Part shown: one piece after another, positions 15,601 through 24,562 of the stretch
How positions within the stretch are numbered: position 1 is the stretch's first letter
Layout of the letters: the number at the start of each line of letters is the position of its first letter
From: a virus
Strand: one strand, 5' to 3'
Virus record (IMG/VR): IMGVR_UViG_3300031669_000044
Span: 1 to 49,873 of that record
DNA length: 49,873 nt
Notes under the pieces: generated by a model
Databases searched by the model: none
What the model was told of the DNA's origin: nothing
What the model saw: the letters and a program-made list of their open reading frames with translations, nothing else
Position numbers and translations under genes: made by a program

Positions 15601-17726
15601 ATGAACTTCTTCTGCTCGCTTGCTGTGCGGATCGCCTTTGGTACACTAATTTCAATCTTGTTCCCATTGATTCGTGCAAATACGGCTCCTTCCTGTGCGG
15701 CTTCCTGTGCGCCCTTGACTTTCACAGACAGCTCTGAAGTATCTACTCCAAGTTCCTTCAGATACATCTGAGATAGCTTCTGCAATTTGCCCGTGTTCAC
15801 ATCTCCGGTAAACGACGCGAGCGTATCAACCATCAACTGATCGTTTCTCGTGAGAGTCTTTGCTCCGGCACTTACTTTGAACTGCTGTTCAGCATACGCT
15901 TGAGCACGCACCGCATTCGGGGTTGCGCTATGCAGTACATTTTCCGGAGATCCTACTCCACCAGTGCTCGGATTCACATTCGCCGATACGAGCTTTGCCT
16001 GATCAGGATAAAGCAAATGCACCGATCCATCCGGATTAACGAAGTGATCGTATCCTGCTTTTTGTAGAACAATGTCTCTTACCTGTTCTTGCGGTACATT
16101 CGGGTTTTGTATCTTCGCGGCAAGCGCGCTTGCAGCACCTACTTCTTGAGCCGGAGCTTCGTTCGTAAGAGCGATGATCGCATTCTTTTCTCCACCCGGC
16201 ATCACATCAACCGGAGTTAGATTGTTCCGAATGTCCTTTGCTGCAAAACGAGTAGAATCCGCAGTGAACTCAAGTACCTTGGTCTGCGCTCCATCGGTTC
16301 CTTTGGCAAGAGCGTCTGCTTCAGCGCGAGAAACATAGGGCCGATCCTTTATACCGATAAACCCAACACGCTCAGCCGGGGAGTAGAGCTTCTTCAGTGT
16401 TTCCTCTACTGTCTGAATGTTCGCCAGGGCCGGGTCTGCAGCCTTAACCGTATCAACCACACCATCAGGAAGATCCGCAACCTTCTGTGCAGCAAGCGCA
16501 GCAAGTTGCCTGTTTGCAGTCACGAGATCCTGATGAATCGTCTGTACGGCGCTCTTTGCCTCGTCGATCGTAGTGATTCGATAAGTGCCATCATCGAGTG
16601 CCGCAAACATCGCCCCACTTCCGGAGGCTGCAAGAGTTGCCTGTTCGATCGGATATGCATCAAGATTATCAAGGTGCGCCGCAGCAAGCCGGGCATTCTT
16701 TCGCATCTCAAAGCTATCCTGAATGAACGATGGAGCTTCTTTGAGTACCGCGGGGTCAATCGTACCGTTTTCAATTCCCTGAAATACTTTCTGCAAGTCT
16801 TCCGGACTCTTAATGTTCTTCCAGTTTCCCGCGCCACGCTTGAAGAGCCCTCGAACCGCACCGGATAGAAACGGCATCGCCACGGTAGCAGCCCCTCCGA
16901 TGAGATAATCAAGTGCCGCCCATTCTCCGAACCTTTTTCCAAACTCGGTTGCAGTCGTCTTTGAAAGATCGTCTCCGTTGCGATAATAGTCGCTTAGCGT
17001 AAGCGCCGCGTCTTCAACAGTGGTTCTACCAAGAAACGGTAACGCTACGCGGAACATCCAGCGGATTGCGCTGGTTGATTTCTTGGCTGCCGCTACTGCC
17101 CCAGCCGCATCGAGTGTTTTACCTAACGGATTTCCAAGAAAGGCCGCGGTCACCGCAACATCTCCGATAACACCGGCCATCTTATCAACCGCACGCTCCA
17201 TGGTCCATGCGCTGGCGTTATTGATGTCCTTTGATGCAAAGGTCATGTAGTCGAGGAACTTCTGTGCATCCTTTCCAAGAATAAGTTTTCCGGTAAGAGG
17301 GTACTTCTGTATGATGCTGTTCTGATCGTTGTTCATCAACTGAGTCAGACCGCTCCAGTCCACGAACTGCTGTGTAAAACGCGCCACACCAGATGCCCGA
17401 GTAAGCTCCATGTGACTCACACCGGACATGATCTGATTGATCGTATCCTGTGCCTTTGGATCTCCGCTTTTCGCTGCTTCCCGAGCCTGATTGAAGCTTG
17501 GTATGACCGCGTTGGCCCAGTCACGAAAAGTAGGATCAGCGAAGGCAGGCATCTTGTCCTGAAGGATAGCTGTGAATGCTTTCTGCTTTGCCATGAGATC
17601 AAGTTGCTGGAATGCTGGATCTTGATTCAGCTCATCGCTGAGAAGACCACTGATAGTGCTTTGCTGTTGTTGATAGCTGAGCGTTTGAAACCCCGGATCA
17701 TTGTACAACCCCGTCCAATCGGCCAT
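12582..17726 (-). CDS. Large internal virion / ejection protein (1714 aa)
   Basis: The last gene of the leftward virion operon. It encodes 1714 residues beginning MADWTGLYND. The sequence is helical and Ala/Gln-rich with several hydrophobic stretches (around residues 185-225, 275-290 and near 1530-1570). No lytic transglycosylase or peptidase motif was found. Size and position after two smaller Gln/Ala-rich genes match the giant ejected core proteins of podoviruses (T7 gp16-like), which help move DNA across the envelope. A tape measure is less likely because no tail-tube or tail-tip genes accompany it. Confidence 0.75.
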   Translation of the reverse strand: MADWTGLYNDPGFQTLSYQQQQSTISGLLSDELNQDPAFQQLDLMAKQKAFTAILQDKMPAFADPTFRDWANAVIPSFNQAREAAKSGDPKAQDTINQIMSGVSHMELTRASGVARFTQQFVDWSGLTQLMNNDQNSIIQKYPLTGKLILGKDAQKFLDYMTFASKDINNASAWTMERAVDKMAGVIGDVAVTAAFLGNPLGKTLDAAGAVAAAKKSTSAIRWMFRVALPFLGRTTVEDAALTLSDYYRNGDDLSKTTATEFGKRFGEWAALDYLIGGAATVAMPFLSGAVRGLFKRGAGNWKNIKSPEDLQKVFQGIENGTIDPAVLKEAPSFIQDSFEMRKNARLAAAHLDNLDAYPIEQATLAASGSGAMFAALDDGTYRITTIDEAKSAVQTIHQDLVTANRQLAALAAQKVADLPDGVVDTVKAADPALANIQTVEETLKKLYSPAERVGFIGIKDRPYVSRAEADALAKGTDGAQTKVLEFTADSTRFAAKDIRNNLTPVDVMPGGEKNAIIALTNEAPAQEVGAASALAAKIQNPNVPQEQVRDIVLQKAGYDHFVNPDGSVHLLYPDQAKLVSANVNPSTGGVGSPENVLHSATPNAVRAQAYAEQQFKVSAGAKTLTRNDQLMVDTLASFTGDVNTGKLQKLSQMYLKELGVDTSELSVKVKGAQEAAQEGAVFARINGNKIEISVPKAIRTASEQKKFISELMDEYQNIAQTKGKARGAARAKPGSVFENIYQQSITRYVPELVNPIARESWIRSVIDEMHGTIGSVPGGISVSLPGGVVQEFSNLEEVLNSLVKSSMDVGGLKAELAQQGYRLIELRDGGLAVKGPGLGKGITGRTPQDIMERLNFVPTKLDARFAPKVAEISDSAVSFNVTGRSALGSRKQLLEFFNNFEDKNYVLKMRKLGSTRYGDLAAQPDGRIRVTLPAINSTMEFGSLAEARKFAEGGWKDLVNVEALAEKKGLKMRFDNGVWTLNDGQTLNVARNREGVYKILKSYPDATDGVPDVLAGLDPNISREVEESVLEYRSMLKEHQIPKPGLPPQVPPEIGGEVRAMGARTVLKAYTTNQTTWMEGYARTTGNTVLLGKYRELENAMRFATGKSHASTMALDRVFHETGKMLKKDRRRALFYHMGAQSPDELAAALEEFGPLTEAENRIKDNLRALYDALGTEFNIDPRKLIENYMPRIRRYADNYENSALVTAATNAEELTSYVFHDGVPKEIKFWAENDRLEELLSFAADDDAYSVAAKYINQGYKKLYLQQTWKDLHKTMMDQKKLGVIDAFAFDRMNRYRELVMGTFKPETQARLEHAGKLFMTNLTESPIISKLMGKDRLGKLGWESRKAAIIESGQNLPKTMFSLNYFGSMGWRWWLAMRNNFQVWVTLAPRFGLDWTAKAVKYVDQAGPEFYDYLMHLGVVSGQAPVVTKLLAADTFIGKMTEQSMKMFKNSDEYTRAIAYATATLRWEDAVSAWKKGAINQKKQFLDISGLDMMSPDIANRSFDFFQQGITKGDDVALTAGRDVFAAQVTHDTMFGYRASESPMINHSFLGKMFGQYGTYAAGYRANIFNAIRYGSPAKKAAFVGRFLAINGALYGSFAALGINATDFIPGLPGLFSGGPMFQTAVDIMTMFGSSQESAQARARVERAFLPISVSEKTGAAKFGYPGLMPGTIQYNYLKKAYHYALDGDSWNTWLALSTIPARKDGPWKFQ

Positions 17727-17740
17727 AGAGTCTCCTTATT

Positions 17741-19624
17741 TCAACCCCCGCTATTCTGCCGGTACTTCTGCCTGTACTGCTCCGCAGCTTTATCAGACTG
17801 AGTTTTAGTTTCGATTCCAGGAAATGTCACTGTAGGCATAACAACATCCCCAACGTCTTTCTGTCCTCGCCACCAAGAAAGATCCTCAGTAACTGTACGA
17901 ACCTGTGCTCGAACGTTCTCCGGAGACATTGATACAAGGATTGCTGTCCGAGCGTTCCATGCAGAAGCGACGGCTCCTTGAGGATTCTTTGCCATTTCTA
18001 CTTCAAGGATCTTCTGCGCCATTGCCGGATCAGGTTCCTTTTTGTACGTCGCTGTCATGAAATCATTGATGATTTTATCCGAGCTATCAAGGATTTCCTT
18101 GAAGTACGGATTCGCCGTTGCCGCAGACTTCGCCACAGTTGCTTTCATCTGCGCGAGTCGCCATTGCTCTTCAGCGTTAAGCTGCTGGCTTTGCAGATAC
18201 AAGTTCGCATCAGTGCGCTTTAACGAACTCTCATACTGCCGCGTGGCCTCCATAAACTGAGTCTGCTGTGCCGGAGTAAGGCCGCTATACACCGATCCTG
18301 CGATCGAGTTATCCTGCGGTCTTGGGCCAGTTTGAGCGTTGTTCACCATGTTCAGCATCACCTCATCGGGGACATTTGCGAACTCACCCTGAACAGCTTT
18401 GGCGTTCTTCCTGTCCTGGTTCACCGCCCATTTCCAGCCCTGAGTAAGAGCGCGCCCGGCAATGATGTTTTCCTTCCCCGTCATCTCGGTTACTGGGGTG
18501 CTCACGATGGCCGCAGCTTCCGCGCTCCCAAAAAGCTGCTTACGAAACTCATCAAATCCCGATCCAACCGGACTTGAAGCAGCCCCGCTTGAAGCTGGCC
18601 CTCCCCCGAGCGGATACGATTTGTCTCCTCGCTGAGCAGCTTCAAGTGCGTTGAACCTGGTCTGAACCAACTGATCGATCGAGCTGCCTTTCGCCTGAAG
18701 CTGCGCCTGAAGTTTCTGTGCAGCCCCGGCTCCGTGGGCATGGTCATACACCTGAGTATTAAACGTCGGCTTGCCATTCACGACTGAAACCGACTTATCA
18801 ATCCTTTGATTCGGCATCGCTCCCGGATCAAACCCAAACACCTGTCCAAGCTGCGTATCAACTGAAACAGCCACCTGATCAATGTTGCTCCCTGAAGTAT
18901 CGATTGTCGGTGAAGTAATCCCCTTTGCATCCGGAGTAGCCGAGGGCACCGGAGGAGTTACAGTTTGATCATTCACTACTGTCGAAGTCGGTTCCTGTGG
19001 AACAAACATAGCCTGCGGAGTCGGTGTCGGTGCGCGGAATCCATTCGGGTTCGCCATGCTCGGAGCGAACGGTGCAGGCCGAGTAAGTACCGTACCATTA
19101 TCCCCCTGCCCAGCCAGGTTCCGCGGGCTTGCTCCGGTAGGAAGTGGAGCACTGCCCTGTACGGCCCCAGTAGCGCCTGGTGCGCCCTGACCCTGCTGGT
19201 AGGGTGGCAGGTTAATCCCTACACCACCGCCCGCCTGCTGACCTGCTGAACCACTCGGAGCGCTTTGCGTTTGATCCTGCTCGGGTGCAACGACCATATT
19301 TGCGATCGCCTTTGTACCCATATTCTGTAGTTCTTCTGCTGAAAGCAATCCGCTCGATAGCCCCTGAATAAGAGCATCAGCCTGCTCGCCACCCATCATG
19401 GCTGAGGTGATTTTCTTGAACGCTTCACGGTTTCCCTCGACAGTCAGATACTCTTTCCAGCTTTTATGGTAGCCGCTATTCACTTCATCCTGGAGCTGTT
19501 TGGTTGCGCTCGCGTAGTTCACTTCGGCACGACGGCGCAGCTCGTTCATCTGATCCCGGAACGAATTGATGCCCTGAAGCATCATCTGAAAGTTCTGCTG
19601 ACTCTGCCCTACGCCGCTTGCCAT
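17741..19624 (-). CDS. Internal virion protein (627 aa), Pro/Ala/Gln-rich
   Basis: The first 110 residues are helical. Residues about 120-240 form a disordered Pro/Gly/Ala/Gln-rich linker (GQGAPGATGAVQGSAPLP). The C-terminal 300 residues are helical again. It lies between a Gln/Asn-rich small protein and the 1714-residue protein, the place of the middle ejection protein in podoviruses (T7 gp15-like position). No enzymatic motif seen. Confidence 0.7.
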   Translation of the reverse strand: MASGVGQSQQNFQMMLQGINSFRDQMNELRRRAEVNYASATKQLQDEVNSGYHKSWKEYLTVEGNREAFKKITSAMMGGEQADALIQGLSSGLLSAEELQNMGTKAIANMVVAPEQDQTQSAPSGSAGQQAGGGVGINLPPYQQGQGAPGATGAVQGSAPLPTGASPRNLAGQGDNGTVLTRPAPFAPSMANPNGFRAPTPTPQAMFVPQEPTSTVVNDQTVTPPVPSATPDAKGITSPTIDTSGSNIDQVAVSVDTQLGQVFGFDPGAMPNQRIDKSVSVVNGKPTFNTQVYDHAHGAGAAQKLQAQLQAKGSSIDQLVQTRFNALEAAQRGDKSYPLGGGPASSGAASSPVGSGFDEFRKQLFGSAEAAAIVSTPVTEMTGKENIIAGRALTQGWKWAVNQDRKNAKAVQGEFANVPDEVMLNMVNNAQTGPRPQDNSIAGSVYSGLTPAQQTQFMEATRQYESSLKRTDANLYLQSQQLNAEEQWRLAQMKATVAKSAATANPYFKEILDSSDKIINDFMTATYKKEPDPAMAQKILEVEMAKNPQGAVASAWNARTAILVSMSPENVRAQVRTVTEDLSWWRGQKDVGDVVMPTVTFPGIETKTQSDKAAEQYRQKYRQNSGG

Positions 19625-19633
19625 ATACTCCTC

Positions 19634-20329
19634 CTACTTCTTACTCGGGACACCAGCAATGGCGCTCGCCACTGAAGTCGCTGCACCGATTCCCTGCATG
19701 GTGTAGTCCCACCAGTTGGGATTCTGCGTCTGGTCCGGAGCACCAAGCTGTGCCTGCGCGCCCATTGCCTGACCATACAGCCCGGTGTTCTGTCCATACA
19801 TGCTTCCGTATGCGCCCAGCGCATTACCAAGCGCGTTTTGCTGTAGCCCTGCACCGTACTGATTTGCGCTCATCATGGCAGGCATTGCCTGACCCCACAG
19901 CGCGCCGGTCTGATTAACAAGCTGGCTTCCAAGCTGGTTCTGCACATTCGCGAAAGGCTGTGCTCCCGCCTGCGCAATCGCAGCCTGTGCGGCGCCGCTA
20001 TGCAGCGACCCAGTATTCGAAAACTGGTTTCCGGTGTTCCTCATGGCCTGCGCGGATTCCTGCATGGCCTGTGCATTCAGCCCCTGCTGAAGCGGGCTTT
20101 GTGCTCCCATAACCATGTTCTGCAATGTCGGTGCGTACTGCAAAAAGCTATTCATCCCGGCATTCGGATTATAGTTCTGTGCCGCGTTGATCCCCTGATT
20201 CGCCGCCTGAGTCACCTGCCCCTGGAGCTGGCCCATGTTTCCAGCAGCCAAGTTCGAAGCGTTTCCAACCGATGCATTCGCAAGATCAGTCTGTGCCTGG
20301 TTCGCATTAGTGTATGTATGGTCACCCAT
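19634..20329 (-). CDS. Ala/Gln/Asn-rich internal virion protein (231 aa)
   Basis: The composition is dominated by Ala, Gln, Asn and Gly (AQAMQESAQAMRNTGNQ, AYGSMYGQNTGLYGQAMG). It has a hydrophobic C-terminal helix (GIGAATSVASAIAGV) and a Lys-Lys end. Small proteins of this composition at the start of an ejection-protein cluster are typical of podoviruses. It overlaps the GNAT-like gene by 8 bases. Confidence 0.65.
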   Translation of the reverse strand: MGDHTYTNANQAQTDLANASVGNASNLAAGNMGQLQGQVTQAANQGINAAQNYNPNAGMNSFLQYAPTLQNMVMGAQSPLQQGLNAQAMQESAQAMRNTGNQFSNTGSLHSGAAQAAIAQAGAQPFANVQNQLGSQLVNQTGALWGQAMPAMMSANQYGAGLQQNALGNALGAYGSMYGQNTGLYGQAMGAQAQLGAPDQTQNPNWWDYTMQGIGAATSVASAIAGVPSKK

Positions 20330-20822
20330 CGCTACCCTCCCTGACTACCGAGAACATCACCGCGTTTATTATACTCCCATCAGCGAATCTGTACCATTGG
20401 CGCATAGTGCCCTCGTAAACCAGCCCGGCCTCGGTAAGTAGCCGCCGAAGCGATCGGCTTTGCTCCGGGATCGTGCATTCGAGCCTTTGAAGCTCAGGAT
20501 AGATGCGAAACAAAAACTTCGCGCCTTCCCTAAACCCCCTTGCCGCAGCTCCTCCGATCATTGCCTTTACATCATGGAACACCCCGTGGACCTTTCCGAT
20601 AACCATGAGCGCGCCCTTATTCATTTTCTCCACGCGCACATATCCAAACGGATACCGAAGGATCAGCACGGACTCCATAATGTTCTGCTCGAACGTCTCA
20701 AACCGGCATCCATCAGCCACGCGAAAGAATCCACTTGGATGCGGTAATTCCCATAGCTCATGCGCAATAAACCGACTTGGCTCTTCGACCCTAAACGGAT
20801 TGCTTATACAGACCTGTTTCAA
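20322..20822 (-). CDS. GNAT acetyltransferase-like virion-operon protein
   Basis: The protein has 166 residues. The C-terminal half resembles the GNAT fold: a central strand, ARGFREGAKFLFRIYPELQRLECTI, then SRSLRRLLTEAGLVYEG and a final beta hairpin. The acetyl-CoA loop (Q/RxxGxG/A) is not convincing, so it may be a non-catalytic relative. Podoviruses often have a GNAT-like protein in this position (T7 gp13-like), needed for internal core assembly. Overlaps genes on both sides. Confidence 0.65.
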   Translation of the reverse strand: MKQVCISNPFRVEEPSRFIAHELWELPHPSGFFRVADGCRFETFEQNIMESVLILRYPFGYVRVEKMNKGALMVIGKVHGVFHDVKAMIGGAAARGFREGAKFLFRIYPELQRLECTIPEQSRSLRRLLTEAGLVYEGTMRQWYRFADGSIINAVMFSVVREGSDG

Positions 20823-22824
20823 GACCCACCCCCGTAACGCGCAAAGTCATCTCAGAGATAATGTAGCTCTTCACTGCGTCCGTACTAATAAACCGAAACC
20901 GACACGTGCTCCCTGTCATGCGGAACGTGATGTAGCCCTCATCTTCATCCACTGGAATCGCTAAAGTTCCAAGAGCCTTCCAACTCTTTCCCCGGTTAGC
21001 TGATCCGTACATGAGGAACGAAACCGTCTCATCAAACTGATTACTATCTCGATCAATCTTGATAGAAAGTCGCTTGTACAACTTGTTTGTGTCGGTTGCT
21101 CCAAAATCAAAATCACCGGTTTCTATTACACCTTCGATGATAGTTGTTTGCATATCAAGACCTTCATCCAGATCCGACATTCGAATGATGTCTGCCCCGT
21201 TATCCCGATATAGCGACCGAAACTCTTCCTTTGAAGAGAGCGCATCCCAACTATAAGGAGCGATTTCAGGACCATCCCAAGTGATATTCAACTCCGACCA
21301 GGTGACCGTTGAGTTTACAATTGGATTTGAAAGAAGAAAACTTCCTACTCCATTGATCTCTTCGTAACTCCAAGCCTTCGCCACATAATCAAAGCTCCAG
21401 ACTTTCGTGTAGCTCTCATTTACTTCTGGAAATCCAAAAACAATTCTCTGCCGTTGTGGGTCTACCGCAGACATAATCCGCCAGATGTTCTGGCATTTCT
21501 TGATTGTTTCTCGAACAATCGGGGTTCCAATCTTTTGCAGTCCGCGGTTAGAGAAGAAGTAAATGTCATCCTGCCCTACAAAAAAGTGCCCATCAAGCCA
21601 GGCTGTTACCGCGTACATTCCAACAAGGCCGATCCCTCCGGTGGGATATGGATCAAACTCTACTGGTAGATTCGGGATGTTCGTTTTCTTCCCGACATAA
21701 ATCGCGTCATCAAAATACGCAATCAGGGTTTCTCCCATCGGAAGTAGTTTCTTTAACCGACCAGTCTGATACGGAATATCGTAGTACGCGGTATAATCCG
21801 CAAAGTTTGTAATATCGAGCACTGTGCTCCATCGCACCTGGTAGCGCTTTTCTCCATCAAGTGCGCTAATAGTATGCCCGAACCAGAGCGCATCATTGAA
21901 GAACGCCGCAGTTTCAGCCGAGAACCTTCCCGTACTTGCATAATGATTAAGTCCGACAAGCAAATTCACTCCAGATCCACTTGCAGAAGCTGCTGCAGAA
22001 AGCGTAAATGAACTCAAACTCGCGATCGAATCCACTACCGCACCATTCGGAATCCCGGTCCCACTTACCGGGTCGCCTTTCCAGGTAGACTCCACGTATG
22101 CCGGGGCTACATCGGTGACAACAGTACTTCCAGAAGTAACCGTTGCCGTTACTGTTCGTTCCGTACGGATAAGCTCATGCATTTCTGCATCACCGAATCC
22201 AACATAAAGCGGGGGGTTCAATATCGTTGCAATAACCAGTAGATCATTTGCGACCTGCCAGTCCACCAAGTACGGAACTTCTGCTCCAAACACCCTGCGG
22301 ATCTCATACGAAAGTCCGGTAGCATCAGTGATATCCGCGCTCGCAAGAGTAATATCTGTATTAGCCCCAACTGACCCTACTACCGCGCTTTCAGATCCGA
22401 CAACGAGCACATCACCCGGCTTTATCCCGATATCCACCCATCGTGTACCATGACCAGTAACACTGGTACCCGAGACATCAATTGTCCCAAAAACCTCTTT
22501 GAAGTAGATCGGAATCACGCCTCCAAGCGCGCTGACCGAGTACAGATACTTCGTCGTAATCAAGTATGTTTTCTGCGTCCCACCTGTACCCCAAAGCGTA
22601 ACAAGATCAATCGGATCTCCTTCAAACACGCCTTGAATAAACACCGAGTAGTTAGACCGTCTTCTTAGCCCCTGTGTCGTTGCCTGGTAATTTTTCAAAA
22701 CGAAGAAGCCCCCAGCCGGAATCAACTGAGAAGGCAGATTAAGAACGATGCCTTTGTCCAGCGGACGTATTGTAACGTCTTGAGTATCCGGCATGTTAGT
22801 AAAGAGACCCTTTAGATCACTCAT
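20791..22824 (-). CDS. Tail nozzle / stabilization protein (beta-rich, 677 aa)
   Basis: The protein has 677 residues. The N-terminal part has the pattern seen in podovirus nozzle proteins (IRPLDKGIVLNLPSQLIPAGG then LRRRSNYSVF). The centre has beta-sandwich repeats (TSVTGHGTRWVDIGIKPGD; TVTSGSTVVTD...PVSGTGIPNG). A beta-propeller-like region follows (GRLKKLLPMGETLIAYFDDAIYVG, WSFDYVAKAWS). This fits the T7 gp12 or P22 gp10 role at the tail base. It overlaps the GNAT-like gene by 32 bases. Confidence 0.75.
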   Translation of the reverse strand: MSDLKGLFTNMPDTQDVTIRPLDKGIVLNLPSQLIPAGGFFVLKNYQATTQGLRRRSNYSVFIQGVFEGDPIDLVTLWGTGGTQKTYLITTKYLYSVSALGGVIPIYFKEVFGTIDVSGTSVTGHGTRWVDIGIKPGDVLVVGSESAVVGSVGANTDITLASADITDATGLSYEIRRVFGAEVPYLVDWQVANDLLVIATILNPPLYVGFGDAEMHELIRTERTVTATVTSGSTVVTDVAPAYVESTWKGDPVSGTGIPNGAVVDSIASLSSFTLSAAASASGSGVNLLVGLNHYASTGRFSAETAAFFNDALWFGHTISALDGEKRYQVRWSTVLDITNFADYTAYYDIPYQTGRLKKLLPMGETLIAYFDDAIYVGKKTNIPNLPVEFDPYPTGGIGLVGMYAVTAWLDGHFFVGQDDIYFFSNRGLQKIGTPIVRETIKKCQNIWRIMSAVDPQRQRIVFGFPEVNESYTKVWSFDYVAKAWSYEEINGVGSFLLSNPIVNSTVTWSELNITWDGPEIAPYSWDALSSKEEFRSLYRDNGADIIRMSDLDEGLDMQTTIIEGVIETGDFDFGATDTNKLYKRLSIKIDRDSNQFDETVSFLMYGSANRGKSWKALGTLAIPVDEDEGYITFRMTGSTCRFRFISTDAVKSYIISEMTLRVTGVGLETGLYKQSV

Positions 22825-23375
22825 GTTTTCTCCGTTATAGTATTCGGCGAATACCCGGCAGGATACGGATTAAGCTCCCGCATCTGCTCCACCGCTGCCA
22901 GCCATGCCCCTGCCGGAACTTCACCGCGCTGTTCCTTGAAGAACAACGGGTCGCCCACGTTGAAATACCAGGCCCTTCTGTTCATGGTCACCATTTCGAC
23001 CTCATCAAGCTGCGCTTCTTCTTCCGTCTTAAGACCCGCCTGAACAAACTCCTCGTATGCAAGGTCAACGAGCTGCCCGTCAACAAGTTTCTTTCCTTCG
23101 GGAACCGGATCGATACCCTCGACGCACCGCTCAAGAGGGTCCTTCGGTATCACGTCCTCACCAACCAGCTTCAGTTCCCGCGGGATTACGACATAACCGT
23201 CAGCTACCCGTTTCGAAAGCGGGTGCACCCTGAACTGCTCATCAAACTCCCCCAGGTTCTGCCCGACGATTCCCGTGAAATCATCGGGAACATCGATGGT
23301 CTGTGCGTTTCCGAGTGCAGACTTGTTTCCGCAATAGATTCCGGTGATCTGATTGTTTTCTACGACTGCAAACAT
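22821..23375 (-). CDS. Tail-associated protein of unknown role (184 aa)
   Basis: The N-terminus (MFAVVENNQITGIYCGN) resembles the opening of phage tail-fibre accessory proteins. The middle has short beta repeats (EGKKLVDGQLVDLAYEEF) and the C-terminal third is helical with PAGAWLAAVEQMRE. It is placed between the tip-type fibre and the nozzle gene, with a 4-base overlap to the latter. It could be a fibre chaperone or a virion component. Confidence 0.6.
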   Translation of the reverse strand: MFAVVENNQITGIYCGNKSALGNAQTIDVPDDFTGIVGQNLGEFDEQFRVHPLSKRVADGYVVIPRELKLVGEDVIPKDPLERCVEGIDPVPEGKKLVDGQLVDLAYEEFVQAGLKTEEEAQLDEVEMVTMNRRAWYFNVGDPLFFKEQRGEVPAGAWLAAVEQMRELNPYPAGYSPNTITEKT

Positions 23376-23391
23376 TTCCCATCCCTCCCTA

Positions 23392-24030
23392 TCAAGCCAC
23401 TCGTTGCCAAATGCGAACTGTGTAGTTAAGCGGTCGTGTTTCCCCTGCTACGGTCGTGCCGTTCGGTGCGCCAACTGAAGCGGATGCGCCAAGCGATAGG
23501 CTCACTCCCAAACTTGCCAGCGCCTGATTGGTGTAGGCGTAGACTGGCCTTTGTGGAGCGCCCGAGGATGTGCCGACACCGCCCGTGAACGACCCACTTC
23601 CCCACGCACTCGCACTCGCTCCATGACCATGAGAAGCAATCGCGTTGCCTTGAGATCCAGCACCAAAAGCGGATGCATCACCACCTTCTATACGGAAGAA
23701 CGCCCCCGCAAAAGACGCACTGATGTTTGACCAAGTTCCACTAAACAACGTGTCAGGCGCGTCCATACCAGGCAACTGCATATACACGAATCCAACTGGA
23801 ACGGATGGAGCAGGAACAACGGGAGCTCCGCCAATATCCGTTCCATCATGCAACTTGATCCCGGCCCACCCTTCTTTCAGATAGATATAAGGTGTATCGG
23901 TTTTTCTAAAATCATCAAAGTCAAAAAGATCCGGCTGCTGCGAGGAGTCCCGACTCGTACGAGTGATAGATCCTGCGCGAAGTTCTGAGGTGATTGCGCT
24001 TCTATCAGTATTCCGATCTCCTGCAGCCAT
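23392..24030 (-). CDS. Tail fibre / collar-type protein
   Basis: The protein has 212 residues. After a short N-terminal part, residues 80-212 match the end of collar-domain fibres: GFVYMQLPG, GAFFRIEGGDASAFG, SHGHGASASA, then GETRPLNYTVRIWQRVA at the very end. The His-rich SHGHG and the GE(T)RP-N end are typical of metal-stabilised fibre tips. It probably contributes to receptor binding together with the glycine-rich fibre. Confidence 0.8.
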   Translation of the reverse strand: MAAGDRNTDRSAITSELRAGSITRTSRDSSQQPDLFDFDDFRKTDTPYIYLKEGWAGIKLHDGTDIGGAPVVPAPSVPVGFVYMQLPGMDAPDTLFSGTWSNISASFAGAFFRIEGGDASAFGAGSQGNAIASHGHGASASAWGSGSFTGGVGTSSGAPQRPVYAYTNQALASLGVSLSLGASASVGAPNGTTVAGETRPLNYTVRIWQRVA

Positions 24031-24039
24031 GCTTGTTCC

Positions 24040-24249
24040 TTACGTTTTACTGATCGCTTGGGCAATAAACACTGCGCTCGCACTTCCCATGAACACTCCG
24101 GTGAGCGCGGCATCCCGAGTAACGAAGGCGATCACCACAGCAACAAAAAAGCTCAGCACTCCAAAAACCCTCTTGCTCGACCAGTCTCCAAGCGGATCAC
24201 TAAAGATCCCTTTCGGCTTTACTTCTTCTACTTTAACTTCATCACTCAT
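24040..24249 (-). CDS. Small two-TM membrane protein, holin candidate
   Basis: The protein has 69 residues. An acidic N-terminus (MSDEVKVEEV) precedes two hydrophobic segments (GVLSFFVAVVIAFVT and LTGVFMGSASAVFIAQAI). It is placed in the tail-fibre cluster beside a coiled-coil membrane protein, a frequent site for lysis genes. It could be a class II holin. Function is inferred from size and topology only. Confidence 0.65.
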   Translation of the reverse strand: MSDEVKVEEVKPKGIFSDPLGDWSSKRVFGVLSFFVAVVIAFVTRDAALTGVFMGSASAVFIAQAISKT

Positions 24250-24258
24250 TCTGTCCTC

Positions 24259-24561
24259 CTACTGTGCACGCTGGATCTGCTTCACTGTGCTTTTCACCTC
24301 AGCGATATCCTTGCCAAGGCTGTCCAGCTTCGTAATGATCACGTTCACCGAGATCGTATTCGCACTCACCTCCTTGGCCATTTCCTTGTCCGTACTGTCC
24401 TGTTCAGTATTTTTTGCTTCAATAGTAAGCATCCGTTGCTGTGCTGATGCGGTGTTAAGCGACAGCACAAAACCGATCACGAACATGATCAGCCCAACAA
24501 TGATGCTTACCCACGATGGTGTACTCAGGTTGAACCCCTGCTTGCCTGTTCGGTCGCCCAT
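24259..24561 (-). CDS. One-TM coiled-coil protein, spanin-like candidate
   Basis: The protein has 100 residues. One membrane segment (about 18-38, VSIIVGLIMFVIGFVLSL) is followed by a long charged coiled coil (NTEQDSTDKEMAKEVSANTI...LDSLGKDIAEVKSTVKQI). This is the layout of an i-spanin or a small phage membrane protein. It lies between the glycine-rich fibre and the holin candidate, with no partner lipoprotein visible. Confidence 0.65.
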   Translation of the reverse strand: MGDRTGKQGFNLSTPSWVSIIVGLIMFVIGFVLSLNTASAQQRMLTIEAKNTEQDSTDKEMAKEVSANTISVNVIITKLDSLGKDIAEVKSTVKQIQRAQ

Positions 24562-24562
24562 T

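Noticed and set aside
12582-17726. 1714-residue protein as a tail tape measure
   Set aside because: No tail tube, tail completion or distal tail genes are present, and the gene lies after nozzle and GNAT-like genes as ejection proteins do.
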